Source: Haliotis asinina
Taxonomy: Eukaryota > Mollusca > Gastropoda > Lepetellida > Haliotidae
NCBI RefSeq assembly: GCF_037392515.1
Contig: NC_090290.1
Coordinates: 24,139,753 to 24,203,752, forward strand
Reading direction: 5' to 3'
DNA: 64,000 bases
The notes beneath the pieces were generated by a model. That model was not told the DNA's origin. It made no database searches and saw nothing but the letters and a program-made list of their open reading frames with translations. Every line of letters begins with the position of its first letter. The stretch's first letter is position 1. Below are positions 11,061 through 22,600 of this stretch, piece after piece. Made by a program: the position numbers and the translations under genes.

Positions 11061-12576
11061 TGATGCCCTATCACTCAACCACTCAAATAAAAGCCATGGT
11101 CTAAACAAAATATTTTGAACGACTTGATATGAACCAAGGTAATCACCTGGGCAACATACCTGAATATGCAGTTAATACATTATTACCATATCTCACATGA
11201 GGACAATAGGCTGAATCCTTTTCACCTTCATTTGATACAAAATATTGCATTATCGGATTATCTGTAGGTTCCATGTTTACAGCATTACTTAGCACCACAA
11301 ATACATCATACAAATGTAACAGAAATTGCAGTATTCAGCAGTGTCTTTCACGAACAAAAAAAAATGTATTACAGTCATTACTAACAACACTGCTTGTTAT
11401 TCTTCCTTTACACTCTTTGACAGATATTATCTTCATCATTCATTCATAACTGCTTGCCACCAAATTTATGCAAACAAATTCATAACAATCAGAAACTTAT
11501 AGAAAACAAAGTTTGAAGTCATCTATTGACATCCAAATTGTTTAGTTTCCCATTTGTGTCAACATCACACTCATCCCCACATATCTTTTTTGTATTTCTT
11601 CATGACGTAAACAAGGGCAGGTAACTCTCAACATATATGGTGTTAACACATGGTATTTCTGCATAGAGTTACTGGATTGATATTTGTAAGTTCTACTGTT
11701 GCTGTAAAGACAAGCAGGGTTTCAAGGACTGTAGTTAACACTGGCATCTATAAAATGTTCTAAATTTTTCAATAATTCTTGTTGACTCTGACAAAATGGA
11801 AACAAAAATAGTTTTGGGACACAACATTGGGGCACAACAAAAAATACCTTCAGATTGGCAGATTTAGAGGAGAAACAATATAAACGTTAAATATTTATAG
11901 AATGACAATGCAGATCAGGAAGATACAAGTTGAGGCATTACAACAATAGACAGCCAAATCACAGACTACATCCTCCCATTTCAAACATGTAACATCCACT
12001 AGTATTAACCGCCTGAGCTCTTCCTCCAAGTGCTAGCATATACAGGACACTATTCTCTTGGGTAAAATATACATTATATCATAACCAGTGTATACTGTCG
12101 TATACACTATTACAGCGCCATGATCATTGTCCTGAATGCAGTCTGCTACATAATGTACAGATTTATTATCCCGACATAAATTGATAAGTATACTGAACCT
12201 CCATATATGTAACACATTATTGGGTTGTTGTGTACAGGGGTCTCACGAGGCACGATCTCACGAGGCTTCATCACGATGTGATGCCTGAGTCCATATTTAA
12301 ATTCTCTTTGTTTCTTGCAGCCAACATTTTGTTATCAACTAGTTCATGGATGACTGGTTCATTAGGCTCAGTCGCACAGTATTGTAGAGCAGATTTAACT
12401 TGTTGCTGTGTGGCAGATGGTAAGGACAAAGATTATTCCACTTGCATAGTCACATGCTTGCGTGTGTGGCAGCTGGTGCTAGTCCAGACTAATGCCGACT
12501 TTACAGTGCCAGTCCACTGATAAACAACACTTTGTGTTACAAGCAGTTCCTTCTTAATCCGAATGCCAAGCTCCAA

Positions 12577-12742
12577 CTGAGTGAGTGAGTTTAGTTTTAT
12601 ACCACGTTAGCAATATTCCATCAACATCATGGCAGGGGACACCAGAAATGGGCTTCACACATTGTACCCATGTGGGGAATTGAACCCAGGCCTTCGGTAT
12701 GACAAGTGGATGCTTAACCACTTGGCTACCCCACAGTCCCCT
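12577..12742 (-). mobile_element. SINE family B, tRNA-headed, well preserved
   Basis: Minus strand: GGGGTAGCCAAGTGGTTAAG (A-box-like), GGGTTCAATTCCCC (B box), GAAGCCCATTTCTGGTGTCC, then AATATTGCT and the (ACTC)n tail. This is the type copy for the family here. Confidence 0.9.
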
Positions 12743-14159
12743 GAGCACCAAGCAATGTAACAACCTACCATCTGCTGAAATATTTTGGTATGACAAAACC
12801 ATGCCTTGAACCACCACTACCCTGATCTCCTGGCAAGGGCTCTTCCCACAACACCAAGTACATAAGATCAACAAATGCATAGGTTTTTCACATTGTCTGA
12901 AGTAATTGTGAGTCGTGACACCCCAGCTGGTCTGTACAATCTGAATATAATCAAATGCGACAATGGACGTACTTAAACAAAATTCTGGACTATATATGGT
13001 ATGTTACTCATTAAAATTGGATGACACATCAAAATTTCGGTAAAAAAATACATTTCAGAAGGCACTCCAGGAAGCAGGCATGTTGGAATACAAAGTGAAA
13101 TATGGAAATGTCTCAGGATCTGATTCATACTTTGTTGACAACAGAATTTGTCTTCTAGACTGGAGAACTGACCATCTAGTAGCTTTGGGGTGGGTGGTTG
13201 AATAATGTCAATACATACAACTATGTATGGACCAACAACCATGTTTGATGGGCATTTGAACAACTTTACTTTGTATACAACTTGAGGACATTTTTGTTAG
13301 TTAGAGGACAACATGATTACATACATATGTAGGCTTAGGGTCAGTTTAACTTTTAGCTGTGAAGGTTCACAGTAAGACAATAAAATACTGTTTAGCGAAA
13401 ATTATGCAATTATTACTACCCTTACAAAAGTGGAAAAAGAAGGGACCAAAAACAGCCAAGTTTGGTACCACTAAATGTTTACACAGTAACTTTGAGGCTG
13501 TAGATGGTTCAGACCCATGTGTGACGGAACCATTCCCACAGGATGTGTCACACACATGAAATAAACATAACCTGCATGGTTTATACACCATTATATATGC
13601 ACCATGTGTGCTAACAGGAGGGCAGTGTGGAGCACCATTATACAACATTCTCCTTCAGAGCTTAGACACTATAATCAGCGGTGGACAGCTTGTCCTACTG
13701 TGAAAGATATTTATATATGAGTCACTGATCCTCTTCTCTATCTTCAGGGCTCCCATATTGGTCAAACTACCTTCACATCATGTCTAGGCTTATGGAAATG
13801 AAAGTGTCAGATTACTGAAAGTCCTGGAGATCTAGAAAATGACATGATGTACTGGTGGAAACAAATAAGTGTTCCTTTGTTCCCATATTTTTACCTACAC
13901 TGCAATACAAGACATGCAAAGAAACATGGAAAAGGATACAGGAGCACTTGTACAGCCATGTGTTCCCTTATTTGTTTCCATAAGTATATAATCATGTATT
14001 GGTATATTCTTTCCAAAACAACAATCAATAATGCATTCTGCAATCTAATATTTCACAATCATATTAGTTTCATTTGTGGACAATAATAAAATAAGTGTAA
14101 CAATATATCTGATTCAAAACCTGCAGTTTCCTGCAGCTTCCTTAGAAAACGTGCGACTC
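12743..14159. other. Gene-free stretch
   Basis: Only short open frames without recognisable similarity. Nothing else stands out. Confidence 0.4.
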
Positions 14160-14363
14160 AGCTTGTCGTAAGAGGCGACTAACCGGATCGGGTGGTCAGG
14201 CTCGCTGACTTGGTTGACACATGTCATCGATTCCCAATTGCGCAGATCGATGCTCATGCTGTTGATCACTGGATTGTCTGGTCCAGACTCGATTATTTAC
14301 AGACCGCCGCCATATAGCTGTAATATTGCTGCGTGCGGCGTAAAACTAAACTCACTCACTCAT
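14160..14363 (+). mobile_element. SINE family A
   Basis: Well preserved from GTCGTAAGAGGCGACTAACC through the core GTCTGGTCCAGAC to the ACTCACTC tail. Confidence 0.85.
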
Positions 14364-14794
14364 TAGAAAATGTGTTTGTCTTAAAGCAGCATGCATCGAT
14401 TTAAAACACTGTCTGAATGAATGAATTATTGAATTGGATCTGCTTATGTACAGCTGTCAGTGGTGGAGACATGATGTCTGCTATACTAAGTAGGTCTTCA
14501 TGCTGAACACAGGTGCTGTTGCCAGGCAACCACACTGATCTGACTCAGGCACCAGCTGTGCAGGTAGGATGAGGGACACAGATATTCGCAGCTATTTGCA
14601 GTAATTAGCTACATAAACAGCAGAGGCCATAAATATAGTACTACCATAGTGATAACAACCCTTTAGTTACATTTGTCAATAGAAAAGAAAATCTCGCTTT
14701 TACTGCATTACTTGTGTAGAAGTTGAAACTGTTTTGTGAGTAGTGATTGTCTTGTAAGTAAACAGTACCATTTACAGAGCATGTTTCCTGTGCC

Positions 14795-15700
14795 CTGTGT
14801 AGTGCCTATCTCCGATATAGAGTCTGTGTCCTGTGGTATGCCTATCTCTGGCATAGTGTCTGTATCCTGTGTAGTGCCTAACTCTTACATAGAGTCTGTG
14901 TCCCGTGTTATCCCTATCTCTTACATAGTGTCTGTGTCCTGTGTAGTGCCTATCTCTGGCAGAGTGTCTGTATCCTGTGTAGTGCCTATCTCTTACATAG
15001 TGTCTGTGTCCTGTGTTATGCCTATCTCTTACATAGTGTCTGTGTCTTGTGTAGTGCCTATCTCTCGTATAGCGTCTGTGATCTATGAAGTGCGTATCTC
15101 CAGTATAGTGTCTGTGATCTGTGTAGTGCCTGTCTCTTACATAGTGTCTGTGTAGTGCCTATCTCTGGTATAGTGTCTGTGTCTTGTGTAGTGCCTATCT
15201 CTGGTATAGTGTCTGTGATCTATGAAGTGCCTATCTCCGGTATAGCGTCTGTAATCAGTGTAGTGCCTATCTCTTACATAGAGTCTGTGTAGTGCCTATC
15301 TCTGGTATAGTGTCTGTGTAGTGCCTATCTCTGGTATAGTGTCTGTGTAGTGCCTATCTCTGGTATAGTGTCTGTGTCCTGCCTATCTCTGGTATAGAGT
15401 CTGTGACCTGTGTAGTGCCTATCTCTGGCATAGTGTCTGTGGTCTCTGTAATGCCCATCTCCGGGACAGTGTCTGTGCCCTAATTAGTGTATATCTCTGG
15501 TACAGAGTCTGTGTCCTGAATAATGCCTACCTCTTGCATAGTGTGTGTACCTCTGTAGTGCTCATCTCCTGTACAGTGTCTGTGCTCTGTGTAGTACCTA
15601 TCTTTGGTATAGTGTCTGTGATCTGTGTAGTGCCCATCTCTGGTATAGCGACTGTGGCCTGAGTAGTGCCTAACTCTGGTATAGTGTCTTGTACTACCTG
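14795..15700. repeat. Minisatellite with 36-bp unit
   Basis: Units such as GTGCCTATCTCTGGTATAGT plus GTCTGTGTCCTGTGTA repeat many times. Because 36 is a multiple of three, one frame stays open (12-residue repeat like VPISYIVSVSCV). Towards 15250-15400 shorter 27-29-bp versions lacking TCCTGTG appear, suggesting unequal exchange or slippage. Confidence 0.9.
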
Positions 15701-15719
15701 TTCAACCTTGATCATGAGT

Positions 15720-16616
15720 GTCAGATATTAATGGGGAAAATTTCTTCATAATGAAAGCTGTTGACAAATGCAAAGAAACAAAATGTTGCAAACAACCTCT
15801 GAATTTGTTATATGAAAACACAGAAAACAATTCTGAATAATCCATCATGCATTTGTACACAATGTGTCAAACCAATAATAATAAAATTATATGGTCTCTG
15901 CTAACATGAAATATGTCAATTCAGTACAGGAATGTCACTGCCCATTTAATATATCCAATGGGGTTCTCAGTCATTGGAGTGAAATCGTCATAGCATCTGT
16001 GATAATTATTATGCCAGTATCATCAATGTATAAGTCATGGTTGATCAACATGGGTATTGAGTCTTCTCATCATACAGACAAACAAGAAGCAGACACACAG
16101 ATGCTCAGATACACTGCTCCATGGAGACGGACGAACTAACAGTGAAGCCCACACCCATGCTGACTCACTGACCCCCAAATGCACTCTCATTTAGTCTGTG
16201 TCACTAACATATTTTCAAGCATATTTTTGTGTGCGTTGGATTTGGAATGGGTCCAAATTTTCTTCCCAGGTACCCCAACCCCTATTACCCTACCCAGGTA
16301 CCTGTTATGTTGATTCCTCACATCAAATTTGAAAGAAAAGGCAATATATTCTTCACCTCAGAGGCTACAGGTTCATGTATCATGTTAAGCATATACAGTA
16401 TTATATTAAAGAAAATGACTGTAAATTATGTCAGTATCTTCAAAGACAATACAACCTTTTAGTGATGAAAGAATGACATATTACTTGTTTAATCTATTAG
16501 TCACATGACCATAACAGATCCAGATACTGAGATGGGTACCCAGGTGTATCCCACTTGTCCCACGCAACTGGGTAACCTGTCCCTAGTCAAATTCTCTTCT
16601 AAAAGCTACTACATAA
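15720..16616. other. AT-rich non-coding stretch
   Basis: No exon, element or RNA gene recognised. Confidence 0.4.
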
Positions 16617-16728
16617 AAGACTGATTGATTGAGTTCCTTTTACGCCACACTCTGCAATATTCAAGCTGTATGGCAGCAGTCTGTAAATAATCAAGTCTGG
16701 ACCAGACAATCCAGTGATAAACAGAACT
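16617..16728 (-). mobile_element. SINE family A, tail half
   Basis: Tail and core only (TCTGTAAATAATCAAG, GTCTGGACCAGAC). Confidence 0.75.
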
Positions 16729-17928
16729 CTAACCCACTTCCACTAAAAACAAAAGGAAGACCTGATGATTCCATATTAGTGTAGTAAATCTCTTATACTA
16801 AGTTAACTGTGGTGAGTAATTGCTAAAAAATTACTGTATGTCTGGTCCAAATCTGATTGTAAAAGGTGATCTAAAAACGAAGGACTGCTTTGTTTAAAGC
16901 ACTGAAGTCAAGTGCTCCTCATAAACACTGACAAACGTCAAAAGAGCATCACTAGACTAGGTCCATGTCCAAATACCACCTTGTGACAACTGGAAATAGG
17001 CTGCTGCTTTGAGAAGCTTAATGTTTGGAAAGGAACTAAAACACTCAATTCAAAAATAGATCTTTCAATTGACAAAACGTTGATTGCCTTGCAGAAACAC
17101 TAGTTCTGAGGAAGATAAAAATTTTCTGTACATAAAAAAGAAGAAATATATTAAAACCAGTACAAGGCAATCATCATGAGGACAGACGATCACAATCTCT
17201 CAGAGCACAATTGTGTTTGGGCTGCACAAGGCAGTACAACTAAAGTGTGCCTAATATCTTGAAACAATTGTTTGTTTGATTTCTTGCACAGAGTACATGT
17301 TGTTCAGTCCTTCACATGTGTGGGACAGGATTCACATTTATTAGAAAGGGCTTGTATGAAAAGTAAAATATACACACACATGTAACATCAGGTTACATTA
17401 CTGCTGTATAATAACGTAAAATGATCTTGAATAATAGATTTTCCAAAGTAAACAAAATGAAAGCATAAACTGACCATCCTTTAATCATTCTCTCAACAAC
17501 AAATGCTTCAAGCTGAGCCACACAAAGTAGAAATATAATTCAGGAAAGTATAAATTCACAGTCATGAATGCTGGGGTGAGATCTCAACTGCCGTAAATAA
17601 ATGCACAGGCATGGATAAATGCCACAAGAACAGGCTATCATGTGGATCAAAAATGATGTGAATCAAGATTCTCTTGCACATTCAACAAAAAAGATATACA
17701 CCTACACACTGTACGGCCATGAAAACAAATAAAAACATTCCTCATCAGAAACTTATTTTAACAACAAACAGGTCAGTGAGCTTCTCTTGAGGGGGAAAAC
17801 AAACGGATTTCGAACAGTTTCAGACGGACCATTATAAGATGCCATGCATGGGCAAGAAAAAGTAGTTCTCTGTCAGAGTCTCATTGTGTACTTTTATGTC
17901 TTGACTTGGTCTGTTAATATCTCACTAG

Positions 17929-18067
17929 CAGGGCTTGATTTAAGAGATGTTCACCTACATGCACCAAGTGCAACCTGAGATGAAAACCTACTTGCACTGA
18001 CTAAATTATAGTTGTACGTCTTTTACTGAGATAGGTAATGAATGAAATGGCACCAAATCGAGCCCTG
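17929..18067. mobile_element. Short hAT-like MITE
   Basis: 139 bp bounded by CAGGGCTTGATTT and AAATCGAGCCCTG, inverted at 12 of 13 positions. CAGGG ends are typical of hAT elements. An 8-bp target duplication is not visible. A relative ends at 47607. Confidence 0.6.
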
Positions 18068-19457
18068 ACTTGTGATTGCATACTGTACACAATGGCAGAA
18101 TAGTTGGAGAAAACTATTCACAATTTGCTAGCAAGCACTACAGATAAAAGAGTTTCAAATGTTGTCAAGTTGTGTTAGGGAAGGTTATAGTCACATAAAT
18201 TGGAGAGACTAGAGAATAAGGATCAAGTATGGATTATTCCAACTAGTCACCATGCACTAATTAACTGGGGCGTGTTGGCAATAACTGAACATTACCACAC
18301 CAGAACTGATTGCCTCATGCCTACTCCTTGGTATATTTGAAAGAGGAACAATTTTTACATAAAGTTCATGACCTTATTCATAAATGTCAAGAGAATAAAA
18401 CTGGTCAGTTCCATTAGAAAAAATTAATAACATCACTTATTCAGTTAAAAACCCTATATAGAATACAGTTTTGTGAACTTACTCGGGTTTATCACAAAAA
18501 GTAAACAAGGGCATTCTGTATCAGACATATTCAATGATGCAGCACATGTAGAAAAAATCAATTTAACTTTTTAAAAACACTAATCTCATCATTTAAGATG
18601 CGATTTTAGTAAGTGGAATAAGAACCTTCATACATAGAGGGGTAGCCATAGCATATCAATGTTACAGCTATTATTCATTCAAGGGAATTTCTTGGGAATG
18701 TGAAAGTAGGATATCACTTTAAACATCATTTTAACAAAACATAAAAATTCATACTCATGAGGTCACTGGATATCCAATCGAAAGCTGTTTATCATGTAAA
18801 CGTCACATAAAATTATCAACTTGCTTAAACAAGCCAGACAATGAAGCTCTGATAAACTTAGAAAACCCTGAATAACATGTAATTACTGAAGAAAAGCTGT
18901 GAAATTAAGGCACAATGTTTTCACACAAAAGCAGCTCTTCATTGGAAATAACAAACAATAACTGATGAACATTATTTTGCAACAAGTGGCTCCTTAGAAA
19001 ACACTGTATTGCCTTTCTTAATACCATAAGACATTTTATAGAAACATGGAAACAGGCAATATTCCTGAGAAAGATAGATTATGCCTACATGTTCTTTCAG
19101 CTTCTCAGATTCATTAAAGAGTGGCTAGTTGCTTTACATCTATTAAAAACAAACACATCTGGCATTAAAATTTATAAAACTTTGGAATCCAAACATGTCT
19201 TAACTGATAAAAATAAATTTCAATATCATAAAATATCTCAAAGAAGAACATTTACCAATATTTACGGCAAGTTTAACTCCAGGATACAATGTAATGAAAT
19301 TATTTCTTCTAAAACCTACTTATATATACACTATAAAATCTTTAAAAAATATATTACCCCAAAGGATAAAAACATCGTTATCATGTTTTTTGTCATCCTG
19401 CATGAAATACATTTTTCAACTTTTCGACTAAATATCCAAGTCACAGATGGAATGTTA

Positions 19458-19463
19458 TTTATT
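19458..19463 (-). terminator. Candidate DCAKD poly(A) signal
   Basis: An AATAAA hexamer on the minus strand lies about 165 bp downstream of the DCAKD stop. Others lie further on in this AT-rich region, so the true 3' end may be more distal. Confidence 0.3.
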
Positions 19464-19628
19464 TAGCACAGGAGTTGTGTCACTTATTTGGTCAACCTTA
19501 ATCAATGTGTTTCTTATCCATTACAAAACCTATGAGGGGTTGAAATAAGGTGAACTGGGCACATCATGTCACCAGCACAGTTACCAAGCTCTGAGATCTT
19601 GAGGAACACATTGGAGGCCAGTAAGATT

Positions 19629-22600
19629 TCATTTCCCTGAATACAACTGTTTATAGATGTAGTTGACGAAGAAGAAGGTGGAGATAAGGGCCATTACCAG
19701 CATGGTGCGGATGCGCCAGTGTGCACGCGACCGATGCAGCTTCTTGTGCAGCTCCACCACCTGCGCCTCTGTCATCTCCACCGTTCCACTGTTGTCGACG
19801 ATGTAAGTGGCACGCTTGCACTTCTCTGACAGCGCCATCTGGGAGCAGATCCTGGACTCAGCTTCAGGTCGGGACAGGTTGTTCCTTGCCATCAAGCGCT
19901 GCATTTGTTGTCTTTCAGAGCTGCAAGAAGACATAAGAGGGCAGCTCTGAACCACTGTCACCATCATGACACTGTCACCATTTTGACAACATCACAACAT
20001 CACCATCAGAACACTGTCACCATCATAACACCGTCACCATCACAACACTGACACAAATATGACACAGCCACTATCATGATGCTGTCACCATCACGACAGT
20101 GTCACCATTATGACAGTCACCATCACATCACCATCACAACATCACCATCATGACACTGCCGCCATCATGACACCATCACTATCACAACACTGTCACCATC
20201 ATGACACTGTCACCATCACAACGCTGTCACCAACAACACATTCAGAATCCGTGTACAAACATAACAGCTAGCTGGGACTACTTCTATCCCATATTTTTAA
20301 TGGGATCTCTATTAACTTAGATTATTGATTACAACTCTTCCAATGTAAAATTCCCTTCTAACACAAAACCCTCATCCACCTTCTCTTAAACAAGAATTCT
20401 GCTGGAGGAAATGATACTAAATAAAATGAGGGGTGAAACGGTATACTGCAGTATCAGTAGAACTGCTGTGTTTTGCCTTAAGTTCAGTATACATTGTGCT
20501 ATAGAAATATTGGGTATTTTTGGTTTTCAAACTGTCATTTTACTAACCTTTTAAAACCTTTTCGAAAATGCCCGGAAATCACATCATCTTGTCAAAATCT
20601 ATACATTTTTTGGCTAAACGTCCTCTATTTTCTAGGCAGTAAGTTCTCACATACCGCAGTGTGTACTGTACCATGATTGCAGTGCACAGTTTCACCCTGT
20701 GTTCCAATCAATATAAATAATTGAAGATTTGTCACAGTGACCAAACAAGCAAGCAATCGATCACATTTTCTCTTCATCAACACAAATGATCTTTCAAGCA
20801 GTGTTTTAGTCTTCAAAACACTAAACGGTGGAACATAAAAGTAGCAAGTTGTATCATGTAATACTAAACTGCAATAACAATCTGAATACGAAGATCTAAA
20901 AATGACTGCAAACCAGTTTTTTTTTCATGATTGTTCCTTGATAATGAAGTAATCATCAATTGTGAGATTCCAACCAAGTCCCAAAACTAGTTTCACCCCA
21001 AAATATGTCAGAACAACATGTTTCTTACCAGGACACAACGACTGTGTATGTCATGTAAGGCACCATCTTGCCACTCTCAAATAGCAGGGGAGTGTCGAGC
21101 ACCACAAAACTGTACCCTGGAAGTCATCACAACATTCAGAACATATACAGTACATGGGAGCTTTTCTATGCACAAAAAAAGACATTCTCAGTAATGACCA
21201 CTGACCACATACAACTACAATGTTCAAAAGCTCTCCTGAATTGCCATGAACAATTTCAAGATGCTTCATCCTAATATGTGACCAAGAATGAAACCATCAC
21301 TTAAAAGTCATTTGTTCCAAATGTATGTAGGCAGTTATCCGAAACATGGAACATATAAGAGATGTTTTTTTAACATTCTTCCATTTTGTTTCACCATGGC
21401 AGAATTTTCAATCTGATGTCATGTCTGTAAATTTTATCCTGTGATGTGTACAGGGCCCTTATTCTCCAAACATTCGTAGCTCTTAGAATTTGTAACTTTG
21501 ATCAAAGCCAATGTCTTGAGAATGGGCTTACGAAGTTTGTAAGGTTACGAACATTTGCAGAATAGCCTGACAGGTTACTATATACAACTATGTCAAATGA
21601 AATATAAAGTGAAAACAGGAGACACTGTGAATGGTAATGCTTCCAAGTCTTGAATTTCCACAGCACAATTATACATATGAGTGAGTGAGTTTTGTTTTGT
21701 TTAACTTTTATACAACTTTCAGCAATACTCCAGCAATATCATGACCAGGGACACCAGAAATGGACTTTGTACCTATTTGGGAAATCAAACCTGGGACTTT
21801 GGGGCAATAAGCAGAGGCTTCAACACCTTGGCGACCCCTCTGCCCTCCACAAGTATCAGAGAAATATACCTGAAATAATTCACTTCTGATCCAAAAATGA
21901 AAATATTCCAAATATGTATAATGCTATTAACATACTATATACTTTTGGTACTAAATATATTCCATAATGACATAAGGAAACGATTTGACCAATTAATATG
22001 TTTAACCTCAATGATCAGTGAGTGGCTGAATATTGTTTTATGCCACTCTAAGCAATATTCTAGAAATACTATGGTGGGGAAGACCAGATGGGCTTCATAC
22101 ATTGTACCCAGGTGGGGAAGTGAACCTGGATCTTCGGCATGATGAGCAGACTAATTAACCAATTCAGAAGCCCAGATAAACTGGGTATCCACATAAAATA
22201 TGCATAGAAAATTTTGAATTACACATTGAAAAATAATTGTTACGTACCAATTACAGATTAAAAATGTTAGATAAACAAAAAGTTTAAACATATGCATCTG
22301 GAATATATTTATAAAAATTGTTTGCATAATGAAAAAGACATCAATTGCTAACAGATTGTACTGTTAGTATTGGACTAGTATTATGAAATCATTTTCATTA
22401 TAACTAAGTTGGTTTTGATTACAAATGACATAAGGCCTGTTCAGTAAACTTACTCAAGGATGTATACAGTGAAATCACTGAAATACCCACACATTTGAAA
22501 AGCAGTGGGTAAGAGAAAATAAAATACCCACCCAACATTCATAATAATAATACCCACTCCAAAAAATACAGTGGGTACACTACCCACATGAGATGAATCA

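Larger units (their letters stand above)
9831..12576. other. AT-rich non-coding stretch
   Basis: Apart from the SINE at 10240-10460 and a two-copy 56-bp tandem repeat at 10949-11060 (unit starting ACAGTGAAATAAATATTGAA), I see no exon, RNA gene or element. Confidence 0.5.
16729..19628 (-). other. AT-rich gene-free stretch, possible long DCAKD 3' UTR
   Basis: Nearly 3 kb without SINE copies except a 139-bp hAT-like MITE at 17929-18067. Unusually free of repeats for this window, and directly downstream of the DCAKD stop on the minus strand. It may be 3' UTR; this is an inference from position and repeat depletion. Confidence 0.35.

Noticed and set aside
14736-15155. 139-codon frame with a 12-residue repeat
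   Set aside because: By-product of the 36-bp minisatellite; no independent coding signal.
19089-19466. 125-codon plus-strand frame
   Set aside because: Lys/Ile/Asn-rich composition expected of random AT-rich DNA; probable DCAKD 3' UTR on the other strand.
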